Below are positions 49,084-60,772 of a stretch of DNA of 64,000 bases, piece after piece. Source of the DNA: Ridgeia piscesae (lineage: Eukaryota > Annelida > Polychaeta > Sabellida > Siboglinidae); contig JAODUO010001596.1 in NCBI GenBank assembly GCA_025642075.2, forward strand, positions 38,501 to 102,500, given 5' to 3'. The translations under genes were made by a program, and so were the position numbers. The notes below the pieces were generated by a model that was not told the origin of the DNA, did no database searches, and was given only the letters and a program-made list of their open reading frames with translations. Within the stretch, counting starts at the first letter, position 1. The number at the start of each line of letters is the position of its first letter.

Positions 49084-49314
49084 ATGGCGGAAGCAGCGAG
49101 ACAACAGCGAAATCGTAAGGACAACCTTTCTCATGCTGAGATTTTGGCCTTAATAGAGGCATACGACCAACAGGTAAGAACTATTACAAGGCCGATTCAA
49201 ATCAACCTTGCCAAATAAGGACAGAAAAAGGGATCGACAGTTGTGACGGCAGAGGTCAACGCTCTATCGAAGACGTTGCGGAATGTGGAAGACCTAAAGA
49301 AAAACTGGCAATGA
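49084..49314 (+). pseudogene. Myb/SANT-like DNA-binding domain fragment, one stop
   Basis: From ATG 49084 the frame reads MAEAARQQRNRKD, NLSHAEILALIEAYDQQ, then an in-frame TAA at 49216-49218, and continues in the same frame with TAEVNALSKTLRNVEDLKKNW to TGA at 49312. The pattern 'F...E...L...' at the start and 'V..LKK.W' at the end matches the Myb/SANT-like domain found in PIF-Harbinger Myb proteins and NAIF1-like proteins, which bind DNA. The part between is shortened. Either a decayed transposon gene or a captured exon; the flanking repeats favour the former. Confidence 0.55.
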
Positions 49315-49439
49315 GCAAATTTTTTTGTTTTCTGTTGATACGTATTTGAATAAAAGTGAATTTAAAATGGCATAACTTTGTTATTTATATAACTATTAAA
49401 ATACTGTTTGCAGTGTTTTGAAATGCATTGCATGGAGTA

Positions 49440-50210
49440 ATAAATTTGCAATGTTTTTGTTCATACTAATTAATTCAGTTAATTAGTTAATATTAACTAA
49501 GTAGTGCAGCGAGTAAACAGACCATCACATTCTAATTAAGACATGCAGAGTTAGTAAATATGAATACATTTATACATATTAAGCAGTGTACATAACCATA
49601 TTTTATTATGAGAATAAATATATATATTAACTAGTCATGTAATAATATATTAATTAATTAGTTAATATGTTATAATTAGTAACCGCGACAGACAGAATGT
49701 GTTTTTGTAAAATGCCACAATGTCCATGAATATATGTCTATATAAAAATGAAATTTGTAAAAACCACTTTAATTGTGGTAAGATATATAATTTAATAATT
49801 AATAAATTATTAAATAAATCAATATTCGTATACAGACCAATACAAAAACAAAAGGCCATAATGTCCATGATTATGAAGATAATTGCACATACTATGCAAT
49901 GTGTATAACTACATTAATAATAATTACAAATATAAATTAATAAATCATTTAATAATAATTTAATTAATTAGTCAATATTTTGTAATTAGCACGCCACTTT
50001 GATAGACCTACACAACATAGTAAAAGGTCATAATGTCCCTATTTATGAAGATATGCATACGTGGTAATACATGCAGAGTAACAAATCATTTAATAATAAT
50101 AATAAATTAATTTGTCAATATTTAGTAATTAGCATGCAACATTGACAGACTGACATGTAAGTAAACACACTTTTAAGTGCACGATTATGAAGACAGTCGT
50201 TGAATTTATA
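49440..50210. repeat. Degenerate AT-rich tandem repeat
   Basis: Recurring blocks ttaattagt.aatat..tgtaattag and cataatgtcc..atttatgaaga appear at about 49655, 49850, 49965 and 50115, with spacing of about 140-170 bp. Confidence 0.55.
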
Positions 50211-50820
50211 CAAGTAGTAAACCACTGCTGCCATTGATACAACACGCTGTGAATCTGCAGTTGGGGCTACATCGAGTTGCCTCAGAAAGTTCGGCCTAAC
50301 TTGTAACATAACCCAGCTGGGTGTGTGTCATGCAACCGCTCCTACTGGCTTGGTGTCACCTAGGTGTTAATTACCCTAAATTGGGCATGAATTGGACTTG
50401 GGTGTGTCATGCAACTGGCCACAGGAAAGGAAGCGCTGCACAGGGCTCTGTATTGGGACCTGTTTGGCGTAGTTTGAAAATAAGACACAGTAATTTATGA
50501 CCTTTGACCTCCCTCCTCTTCGCTCCAGTTGCATTGACCCACTGCAAAATTGTAACATTGCGCATGCGGGATAGGATTTGTCTAAGGTCTATTCTCGTTA
50601 GATATACAAATAATAACATTGCGCAATGATGTGTAGGTGACCTTCTTGAGGAACTTGACCCAAGTGGTCTACGTGCCGAAGGTGATCATGATATTTTACC
50701 TAAACATTGACCTTCGACCCAATTGGGTAGTTTATGACATCTCCACCAAGGTCGCAATTTGCCATATGGTTATTTCTCGGACCTAGTTTAAAAAGAATAC
50801 ACAGGAATTTTGGCAGTATT
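50211..50820. other. Unassigned spacer
   Basis: Contains a repeated gtgtgtcatgcaac.. phrase (50320 and 50402) but no gene. Confidence 0.4.
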
Positions 50821-50828
50821 GGTTTTGA

Positions 50829-51001
50829 CCTATCCGTCTGGGGCGCCACCTGTTCATCACCTATCCGCCAGGGGCGCTGCGTGTCATTTGACCTAGTTAA
50901 GAAAACACGAATTTTGACCGTACTAGCTCACCACCCATCCGCTAGGAGCGCAACGTGTTCTTTGACGTAGTTTGTAGTTACCACCTATCCGCCAGGGGCG
51001 A
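50829..51001 (+). repeat. Four spaced copies of an 18-bp motif
   Basis: cctatccgccaggggcgc and close variants at 50829, 50860, 50933 and 50983, separated by 31-73 bp and by ttgacctagtt-like phrases. A degenerate tandem array. Confidence 0.75.
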
Positions 51002-51574
51002 TGTGTGATCTTTGGCCGTGATATTTGATCTTGACCTAGTTATGACGTCACTCCTCCCTTCCCGCCGCTCCGCTCGAAGATCCCACCATCTGCACCTACT
51101 ATTCTATTACTTGAATGCTTACAAAATAGACCCGCTGAATACAAATTACAAATCTCTTGAGAGACGCCGTGTCAAGAATCGTGCGACCAATATGCGCTGT
51201 ATAGTCACGGATCTAAATCATAACGTTTATGCTAATCAGTGGATATATTCTAAGAGCGTCAAGAATGCGAAATTTCAGCGACACGTTTGTAATGTGGAAG
51301 GAATTTTATGGTCGTGAGCATATTAGGCGAGTTATAACTCAGTTAGCAGGCTACAAATTTGACGTCCATTACTCCATAATTGAATAAATTTTAAATGTAC
51401 ATTAAATGTTACTTAGCATGCAAGATACCATGTACATATTACGATGTAATAAATTCTTTTCGATATTTGCACCAGCGTTTTATTCAAAAACTGGATACGT
51501 GTCACGCTGACGTTGTAGCTCTTACTTGCCATTGATTTCAATGACAATGTCAACGGTATGTGTTAGATTGCTTT
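51002..51574. other. Unassigned spacer
   Basis: The open frame 51012-51317 has ordinary residues in its second half (SLERRRVKNRATNMRC), but no family is recognised. Confidence 0.3.
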
Positions 51575-52636
<1,062 letters not shown>

Positions 52637-52892
52637 AAGTAGCGTGAGGAATGTGGTGGCCGGCTCCTTCATCCATTGATTGTGTAAATGTTCTACTGGC
52701 GAATGAAACGCCCGCTGGTGGTGAATGAAGAAGGCTCCCTCCCGTGCGAATGTGGCTCCTACCTGTGATTGTGTAGATGTTCTAGTACCGGTAGCACCCT
52801 CTCTCTGTTGAACGCCCTCTGGTGAATGAATACCACTCCCCCTCCCCAGTTGACACCGGTTGATTCGGTGTTATAAGCGAGAGTTTTAGTAA
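52637..52892 (+). promoter_or_regulatory. Upstream region of the virus-like module with TATA-like box
   Basis: Contains a diverged direct duplication (gattgtgtaaatgttcta and gattgtgtagatgttcta, with ctctggtgaatgaa-like phrases after each) and TATAAG at 52872-52877. A TATA box so close to the first ATG (52893) favours use of the second in-frame ATG at 52911. Confidence 0.4.
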
Positions 52893-52910
52893 ATGTGTTC
52901 ATACGACGAC

Positions 52911-53512
52911 ATGGACACTCGCTTGAAACATCCGTTTACCTGTATTGTCGCGGGTCCGACGGGGTGTGGAAAAACGACATTTGTTACGCGATTACTACAA
53001 CATGCTTCTTCCTTCATCGTTCCACCCACAGAAAACGTTGTGTGGTGTTATGGAGAGTGGCAACACCTGTACAGCACAATGTCGGGCGTGAAGTTTGTGG
53101 CCGGTTTACCTGACGAGTCTTTGTTCGATTCGAAAAGGAAAAACCTGGTGATCATAGACGACCTGATGACGGAAACTGACGGTAGATTCACAAACTTGTT
53201 CACCAAAAAGAGTCATCACTATAATACATCCGTCGTCTATCTGGTACAGAGTATGTTTCCGAAAAATAGGGAAGTCGCACTATTAGTCAAAACGCCAAAT
53301 TTAATAACCCGCGTGATGCGACACAGCTGACACATCTCGCCAGACAAATGTACCCGGACGCGTGAAGTACATGCAAGAGGCGTTTAAAGACGCCGTACGG
53401 TTATCTGTTAATTGACCTGAAACAGGAAACACCCGAACATCTGCGTTTGCGCACGAACGTTTTTCCGGACGTGGTGCAGTATACTTATCTAACAAAGACA
53501 CAAAAGGAGGCT
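52911..53512 (+). pseudogene. A32/FtsK-type viral DNA-packaging ATPase, frameshifted
   Basis: A P-loop ATPase that in intact relatives pumps viral DNA into capsids. Counting from the upstream ATG at 52893, Walker A is GPTGCGKT at residues 21-28 and Walker B is LVIIDD at residues 85-90. VVWCYGEWQ between them and VVYLVQSMF after are conserved in the ATPases of Polinton/adintovirus-like and related animal integrated elements. I chose 52911 as start because the protein family usually begins a few residues before the KHPF motif. The frame is intact to about 53296, then at least three single-base breaks (about 53300, 53362 and 53395) scatter the C-terminal third, which is still recognisable in the other frames up to LRLRTNVFPDV. 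The last piece runs without a stop into the next gene. Confidence 0.82.
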
Positions 53513-53539
53513 ACCATCGCGCGCGTCGTCATTTACGAG

Positions 53540-53875
53540 ATGTCGAGCCGCATGAAAACAAACGCTTTGGGACTGCATTTGTTGGCCAGAACCAAGGATC
53601 CAAAATTGACCAGAGCCATCATTGCAAACGCTAATAAGGATCTCATTTGCACTTTGTGCGAGTGCGCCCACAACATTTTAAAAGGGAACGTTCGCCTCAA
53701 TGCTAGTCAGAAAGCGAAGCTAAGAAGATACAAGAGGAACCTCAGGGTCTTGTCCGACAAACAACCGGGTGTCACACGGAAGAGCAAACAAGGCGGGGGC
53801 GCGTTCCTAACGGCATTGCTAGCTCCGTCAGCGACTTCTATTATTTTTCCACTAATCAAGAAACTCATTCCATAG
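53540..53875 (+). CDS. pX-like small basic virion protein
   Basis: About 111 residues from ATG 53540 (MSSRMKTNALGLHLL) to TAG 53873. The frame is open further upstream and joins the end of the ATPase. It has a helical N-terminal part with DLICTLCECAHNILKGN, a basic segment (SQKAKLRRYKRNLRVL), then GGGAFLTALLAP and a hydrophobic end. This layout (basic stretch, glycine-rich turn, hydrophobic tail) recurs beside the packaging ATPase in animal Polinton/adintovirus-like elements and recalls adenovirus pX/mu core peptides. The role as a core or minor capsid protein is inference from that resemblance and position. Intact in this copy. Confidence 0.65.
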   Translation: MSSRMKTNALGLHLLARTKDPKLTRAIIANANKDLICTLCECAHNILKGNVRLNASQKAKLRRYKRNLRVLSDKQPGVTRKSKQGGGAFLTALLAPSATSIIFPLIKKLIP

Positions 53876-54545
53876 ATGGAAAACGCGAAGAAAATGGCGT
53901 TGGTAGATCCGCGAGTCCTCGAAACTGTCGCCGCTCAGCCAAAGGACACTGTCGGGAAGGTTTCGCAACGTCTTGACGATGATATGCAAGCTAACATTAA
54001 TCGAAGTGACTTGAAACAGAGAGAAAAGGTCACTTTAAACAATCACATCTTGGATCGTTACATCGACAACGACGAGAATCGCGTACAGGAACCGATGCGA
54101 GTGACCGAGGTGAACGACGGAAATGACGAGGTGCGCGTCGACAAAGAATCGGAAAGCACATCGTCGGGTAGCGTCGAAGTCGAAATTCTTGACAGCGTTC
54201 CGAAAACGTTGAAAAGGCGCAGCGATTAGTGGAAAAACTCAAAGAGCACTCTGCCGTCGACTGGAATGATCGAGGCGAGTTCGTGACTAACGGTGAAGTG
54301 GTGACGGAAGCAACATGGTGGATCTCGTGAACGATGTTTTGAGAAAAAGAAAACACATCGTGCAGGTGGGATGGAAACGTTTTGCTCACCAGCTCAAGCG
54401 CCTCAACGTCTCTATGCACTTGATCGGTAACCCCGAGCGATGGCACTACATCCAATCTGGTTCACCGACACGCCCACCCGCCAAGCGATCGAGTCGTAAT
54501 CGACAGAGGTCACCGTCGTTGGTGCAACGTTGGGAACCTTATTAA
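53876..54545 (+). pseudogene. Third protein of the virus-like module, frameshifted
   Basis: ATG 53876 follows the preceding stop directly. Residues 1-118 (ALVDPRVLETVAAQP, RLDDDMQANINRSDLKQRE) are open to 54229; the later part is acidic and Ser-rich. Homologous reading continues in the next phase from about 54208 (VEKLKEHSAVDWNDRGEF) and shifts again near 54310 to the frame 54315-54545, with DLVNDVLRKRKHIVQVGW, LIGNPERWHYI and a basic C-terminus. So two frame breaks split one gene of roughly 220 codons. Proteins with this start and this 'DLVND...NPERW' end accompany the ATPase in related elements; their function is unknown. Confidence 0.65.
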
Positions 54546-54701
54546 CGAGTTGCACACCGCAAATAGGCGACACTTTACCATGACGACGATAGATATAGAA
54601 CGTTCTGTATGATAGTTGTCGGTGCAGTGTGCGTAATACTCTATCGTTGCATTCTACGTTCGCCATCGCGTTAGTTCAGCCCTGAACCAGTGATCCGAAG
54701 G

Positions 54702-57700
54702 AATGATGTCTGAAGACTATTGAATGGAGTCTGATGACTATTGAATGATGTCTGAAGATTATTGAATGGTGTCTGATGACTATTGAATGATGTCTGATTA
54801 CTATTGAATGAAGTCTGAAGATTATTGAACCATGTCTGATGACTATTGAATAATGTCTGATGACTATTGAATAATGTATGATGAGCATTGAATGGTGTGT
54901 GATGACTTTAGAATGATGACTGTTGAATAATGTCTGATGACAATTGAATGGTATCTGATGACTATTGAACGATGTCTGAAGATTATTGATTGGTTTCTGA
55001 TGTCTGATGAATGATGTCTGATGACTACGGAATGATGTCTGAAGATTATTGAATGGTGACTGATGACAATTGAATGACACCTGACATGACCATTGCATAG
55101 TGTCTGATGACTATAGAATGATGTCTGATCAATATTGAAGGATGTCTGAAGACTATTTAATGGTGGTGTCTGATGACTTTAGAATGATGTCTGATGACTA
55201 CTGATTAAAGTCTCATGATAATTGAATGATGTCTGAAGACTATTGAATCGTGTCTGATTACAATTGAATGATGTCTGATTACAATTGAATGGCGTCAGAT
55301 GACTATTGAATGATGTCTGAAGATTACTGAATGGTGTCAGAAGACTATGGCATGATGTCTGATGACTATTGAAAGGAGTCTGACGACTATTTATATTGAA
55401 TGGTGTCTGCTGACTATTGAATGAAATCTGATGACTATTCTTTGGTGCCTGATGACTTTAGATTGTTGTCTGATGACTACTGAATGATGTTTGATGACTA
55501 TTGAAATGTGTCTGAAGATTAGTGAATGGTGTCTGATGACTATGACATGATGTCGGTTGACTATTGAAAGTTATCTGATCGTTATTCAATGATGCCTGAA
55601 GATTATTGAATGGTGTCTGATGGCCATTGAATGAAGTCTGAAAATTATTGAATGGTGTGTGATGACATAAGAATGATGACATATGACCACTGAATGAAGT
55701 CTGGTGACTTTTGAATTGCGGGTGATGACTATTAAACGATGCCTGATGACCGTTGCATGGTGTCTGTTGATTATCAAATGATGTCTGAATACTACTGAAT
55801 GGTTTCTGATGACTATTGAATGGTGTCTGGTGAGTATTGAGTAATGTCTGAAGACTACTGAATGGTGTCTGATGACTTTTGAATGATGTATGATGACAAT
55901 TGAATGATGTCTGTTAACTATTGAGTCGTGTCAGATGACAATTCAATGATGTCTGATGATAACTGAATGATGTCTGATGACTATTGAATCATGAGTGATG
56001 ACTATTGAATGATGTTTTATGATTACTGTATGGTGTCTGATTACTGTTGAATGGCGTCAGATGACTATTGAATGATGTCTGATGAAAATTGAATTGTGTC
56101 TGATGACAACAAAATGGTGTCTGATGACTACTGATTGATGTCTGAAGATTATTGAATGACGCGTGATGCCTATGGCATGATGTCTGATGACTATTGAAAG
56201 GTGTCTGACCACTAATTATATCAGATGGTGTCTGCTGACTGCTGAATGAAACCTGATGACTATTGAATGATGACTGATCATTATTGAATGATGTCTAATG
56301 ACTATAGAAAGGGGTCTGATGACTATTGTATGATGTCTGATTATTCTTGAATGATGTCTGAAGATTATTGAATGGTGTCTGATGACTATTGAATGATGTC
56401 TGATGATTATTGAATGAAATCTGACGATTATTGAATGGTGTCTGACGATATTAGTATGATGCCTGATGTCCACTGCATGGTTTGTTATAACTATTCAATG
56501 ATATCTGATGACTATGGAATGATGTCTGAAGATTATCGAATGGTGTCTGATGACTTTAGAATGATGACTGATAACTATTGAATGATGTCTGTTGACTGTT
56601 GAATGGTGTGTGATGACTATTGAATGATGTATGTTGAATATTGAATGGTGTCTGATGACTATTGAATGATGTCTGATGACTATATTATGGTGTCTGATAA
56701 CTATTGAATGGTGACTGATGACTATTGAATGATTTTTGATGACAATTGAATGGTGTCTGATGACAATTGAATGATGTCTGATGATTATTGAATGATGTAT
56801 GATGAGTATTGAATGACGTCTGAAGATTATTGAATGATGTCTGGTGACTATTGAATGATGTCTGACGACTATTGAAAGGTGTGTGATGACGTTTGAATTA
56901 TGTCTGATGACTAATAAATGGTGTCTGATGACAATTGAATTGTGTGTGATGACAATTCAATGATGTCAGATGACTATTCAATTATGTCTGATAACAATTG
57001 AGTGGTATCTGATGACTACTGAATCAAGCCTGATGAGCATTCCGTGGTGTCTGATGACTATTAATGATGTATGATGACTATGCAATGATGTCTAGAGATT
57101 ATTGAATTGTTTCTGATTACTTTAAAATGATATCTGATGATAATAGAGTGATATCTGTTGACTGTTGAATGGTGTCTGATGACTAGGGAATGGTGTGTGA
57201 TGAGTATGGAATCGTGTCTGATGGCTGTTCAATAATGTCTGATGACTATTGAGAAATGTCTGACAAATATTGAATGATGTCTGATGTCTATTGTATGGTG
57301 TTTGATTACTACTGAATGATGTTTGATTACAATTCAATGATGTCTGATGATAATTGAAAGGTTTCGGATGACTATTAAAAGATGTCGTATGACTACTGCA
57401 TGATGTCTGATGACTATTGAATGGTGTCTAATAAATTTTCAATGATGTATACTGCCAATTAGAAGGTGTCTGATAAAAACTGAGTGGCGTTCGATGACAA
57501 TTGACTGATGTTTGATGATAATTGAATAATGTCTGATGGCTATTGAATGATGTATGAAGATTATTGAATTGTGACATATGACTTTAGAATGATGACTAAT
57601 GACTAATGAGTGATGTCTGATGAATATTCAATGATGTCTGATGAAAATTAAATGACGTCTCATGACTACTGAATGGTGTCTGATCAGTATTAAATGATGC

Positions 57701-59917
57701 CTGATGACCATTGCGTGGGGTCTGATGACTGTGGCTTGATGTTTGATAATTATTGAAATGTGTCTGATGACCATTGAATGATGTCTGAAAATTATTGGAT
57801 GGTGTGTGATGACTTTAGAAGGATCATTGTTGACTACTGAGTGATTTCTGATGCCTATTGAATGGTGTCTGATGACTAATAAATGATGCCTGATTACCAC
57901 TGCATAGGTTCTGATGACTATCAAATGATGACTGAAGACTAGTGAATGGTCTCTGATGACTAATAAATGGTGTATTATGACTATTGATTGATGTCTGAAG
58001 AATATTGAATGGTGTCTGGTGACTATTTGATGGTGTCTGATGACTATTAAATTATTTCTGATGAGAATTGAATGATGGGTGTTGACTATTGAATGGTGTC
58101 CGATCAGTGTTGAAAGATGTCTGATGACTGCTGAATGATTTGTGATGACTATTGAATGGTGTCTAATGACGTCTGAATGATGTCAGATGCAAATTGTATG
58201 GTGTCTTATGACTACAGATTGATGTCTGAAAAGTATTGAATGGTGCCTGATGACTAGTGAATGATGTCTAGTGACTAGTGAATGGTGTCTGATGAGATTA
58301 TAATTACTATTGATGATCATTATTGTATGGTGTCTGATGACCATTGAATGATTTCTGATGACTACTAAATGGTGTCTGATTATTACTGAACGATGTGTGA
58401 TGACAACTGAATGGAGTCTAACGACTATTGAAAATGGTGTCTGATGAATATAGAACGATGTTTGATGACAATTGAATGATGTCTGATAAAAATTGAATGA
58501 TGTCTGATAATTATTGAATGGTGAATGATGACTATTGAAGGATGCCTGATGAAAATTGCATGATCTCTGTTGACTATTAAATGAAGACTGATGATTAATG
58601 AATTATGTCTGTTGTCTGTTGAGTGGTGTCTGATGACTAGTGAATGGTGTCTGATGACTAACGAATGGTATCTGATGGCTATTAAATGATGTCTGATGGA
58701 TATTGAATGATGTCTGTTGACTATGTCTGATGACTATTGAATGATGTCTGTTGACTATTGAATGGTGTCTAACTACTATTGAATGATGTCTGATGCCAAT
58801 TGTATGGCGTCTGATGACTATTGTATTATGTCTGATGGGAATTGAATGATGGCTGTTGACTATTGAATTATGTCTGATGACTACTGAATGATGTATGAAG
58901 ATTATTGAATTGTGTCTGATGACTTTATAATGATGACTAATGACTAATGTGTGATGTCTGACAACAATTGAATGATGTGTGATGACTATTGAATGATGTT
59001 TGATTAATACTGAATGGTGTCTGATGAGTGTTAAATGATGCCTGATGAACATTGCATGGGGTCTGAAGACTGAAGAATGGTTTCGGAAGACTGTTGACAA
59101 TTGAACGGTGTCTAATTACTATTGAATGATGTCTGAAGCCTATTGTACGGCGTCCAATGACTATTGTATTGTGTCCGATGAGTATCGAATGATGTCTGAT
59201 TACAATTGGATGATGTGTGATGGCTATTGAATGTTGTCCGATGGGTATTGAATGATGTCTGATAACAATTGAATGATGTCTGATGACTATTGATTGGTGT
59301 TCGGTGAGTATTGAATGAAGTCTGATGACAATTGAATGATGTCTGATCACTATTGAATGGTGTCCGATGAGTATTGAATGATTTCTGATGACAAGTGAAT
59401 GATGTCTGATTTCTATTGAATGATGTCTGATGGCTATTGAATGTTGTATGAAGAAAATTGAATAGCGTCTGATAACATTATAATTATGACTATTGACTAA
59501 TGAGTGATGTCTGATGACAATTCAATGACGTGTGATATCTATTGAATTATGTCTGATTACTATTGAATGGTGTCTGGTAAGTGTTATATGATGCCTGATG
59601 ACCATTGCATGGGATCTGATGACTATAGCTTGATGTTTGATGACTATTGAAATGTGTCTGAAGACTATTCAATGATGTCTGAAGATTATTGAATGTTGTC
59701 TGATTACCAATAAATGATCGCTGAAAGTTATTGGATCGTGTGTGATGACTTTATAATGATGACTGGTGACTGATGACTATTGAATGATGTCTTATGACTA
59801 TTGAATGGTGCCTGATGACTATTAAAAAATGATGCCTGTTGTTCATTGCATGGGTCTGATGACTATCAAGTGATGTCTGAAGACTATTGTATGGTTGAGA
59901 CTATTGAATGGTGTCTG
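54702..59917. repeat. 5.2-kb minisatellite, 21-bp unit
   Basis: About 248 imperfect copies of gtctgatgactattgaatgat. The common variants swap gatgtc/ggtgtc and gactatt/gattatt. Because 21 is a multiple of three, each frame gives a seven-residue repeat; the minus strand is largely open as HHSIVIR or SFNSHQT. Individual frames are interrupted every few hundred bases, so this is not a protein gene. Confidence 0.97.
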
Positions 59918-60296
59918 GGAGGGGAGGAGGGAGGGGAGGGGAGGGGGGGGGGGAGGGAGGGGAGGGAGAGGGGAGAGGGGGAGGGGGGGGGAGGAGGGGA
60001 GGGGAGGGAGGGAGGGGGAGGGAGGGGAGGGGGAGGGGAGGGGAGGAGGGAGGGGGGGAGGGGAGGAGGAGGGAGGGAGGGGGGGGAGGAGGCAGGGAGA
60101 GGGGGGGGAGAGAAGAGGGAGAGGGAGAGGAGAGAGAGGAGAGGGAGAGAGAGGAGAGGAGAGGGAGAGGGAGAAAGAACGACAGACAGACACACACAAC
60201 AAGCAGCACACAAGACAAAGACAGACAGACAGAGAGACAGAGAGACAGAGAGACAGAGGGAGAGAGAGAAGGGTGAAGGAGACACACGACACACAC

Positions 60297-60352
<56 letters not shown>

Positions 60353-60735
60353 GACAGACAGACAGAGAGAGGAGGGAGGGAGGGAGGAGGGAGGGAGGGA
60401 GAGAGAGGGAGGGAGGGAGGGAGGGAGGGAGGGAGAGGGAGAGAAGAGAGAGAGAGAGAGAGGAGGAGAGGAGAGAGAGAGAGAGAGAGGGAAGGAGAGA
60501 GAGGAGAGGAGGGAGGGAGAGGAGGGAGGGAGGGAGGGAGGGAAGGAGGGAGGGAGGAGGAGGGAGGATGGAGGGAGGGAGATGGAGGGATGGAGGGAGG
60601 GAGGGAGGGAGGGAGGGAGGGAGGGAGAGGGAGAGAAGTAGAGACAGACAGAGAGAGAGAGTTAGAGAGAGAGAGAGAGAGAGAGAGGGAGGGAGGGAGG
60701 GAGAGAGAGAGAGGGAAGGAGGGGGAGAGAGAGAA

Positions 60736-60770
<35 letters not shown>
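59918..60770. repeat. Purine-rich (GGGAGG/GAGA)n tract with (CA)n
   Basis: About 850 bp almost free of pyrimidines on the plus strand: GGGAGG and GGAG runs, then GAGA, an interposed ACAC block with a pure (CA)n core (60287-60350), then GGGAGGGA and GAGAGA to 60770. Long frames through it on both strands are compositional artefacts. It can form triplex or G-quadruplex structures. Confidence 0.95.

Positions 60771-60772
<2 letters not shown>

Larger units (their letters stand above)
52640..54660 (+). mobile_element. Fragment of a Polinton/adintovirus-like integrated element
   Basis: Three same-strand genes in tight succession (ATPase, pX-like, third protein) with almost no spacers, unlike everything else in the window. 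No polymerase, integrase, protease or major capsid gene and no terminal inverted repeats are seen, so it is a fragment or a minimal derivative. The downstream part 54546-54696 is non-coding and leads to the minisatellite. Confidence 0.7.

Noticed and set aside
54676..59350. Minus-strand frames with HHSIVIR or SFNSHQT repeats
   Set aside because: Translations of the 21-bp minisatellite, interrupted irregularly and without start or non-repeat domain.
54702..59917. CRISPR-like array
   Set aside because: Units are contiguous without unique spacers, and the genome is eukaryotic.
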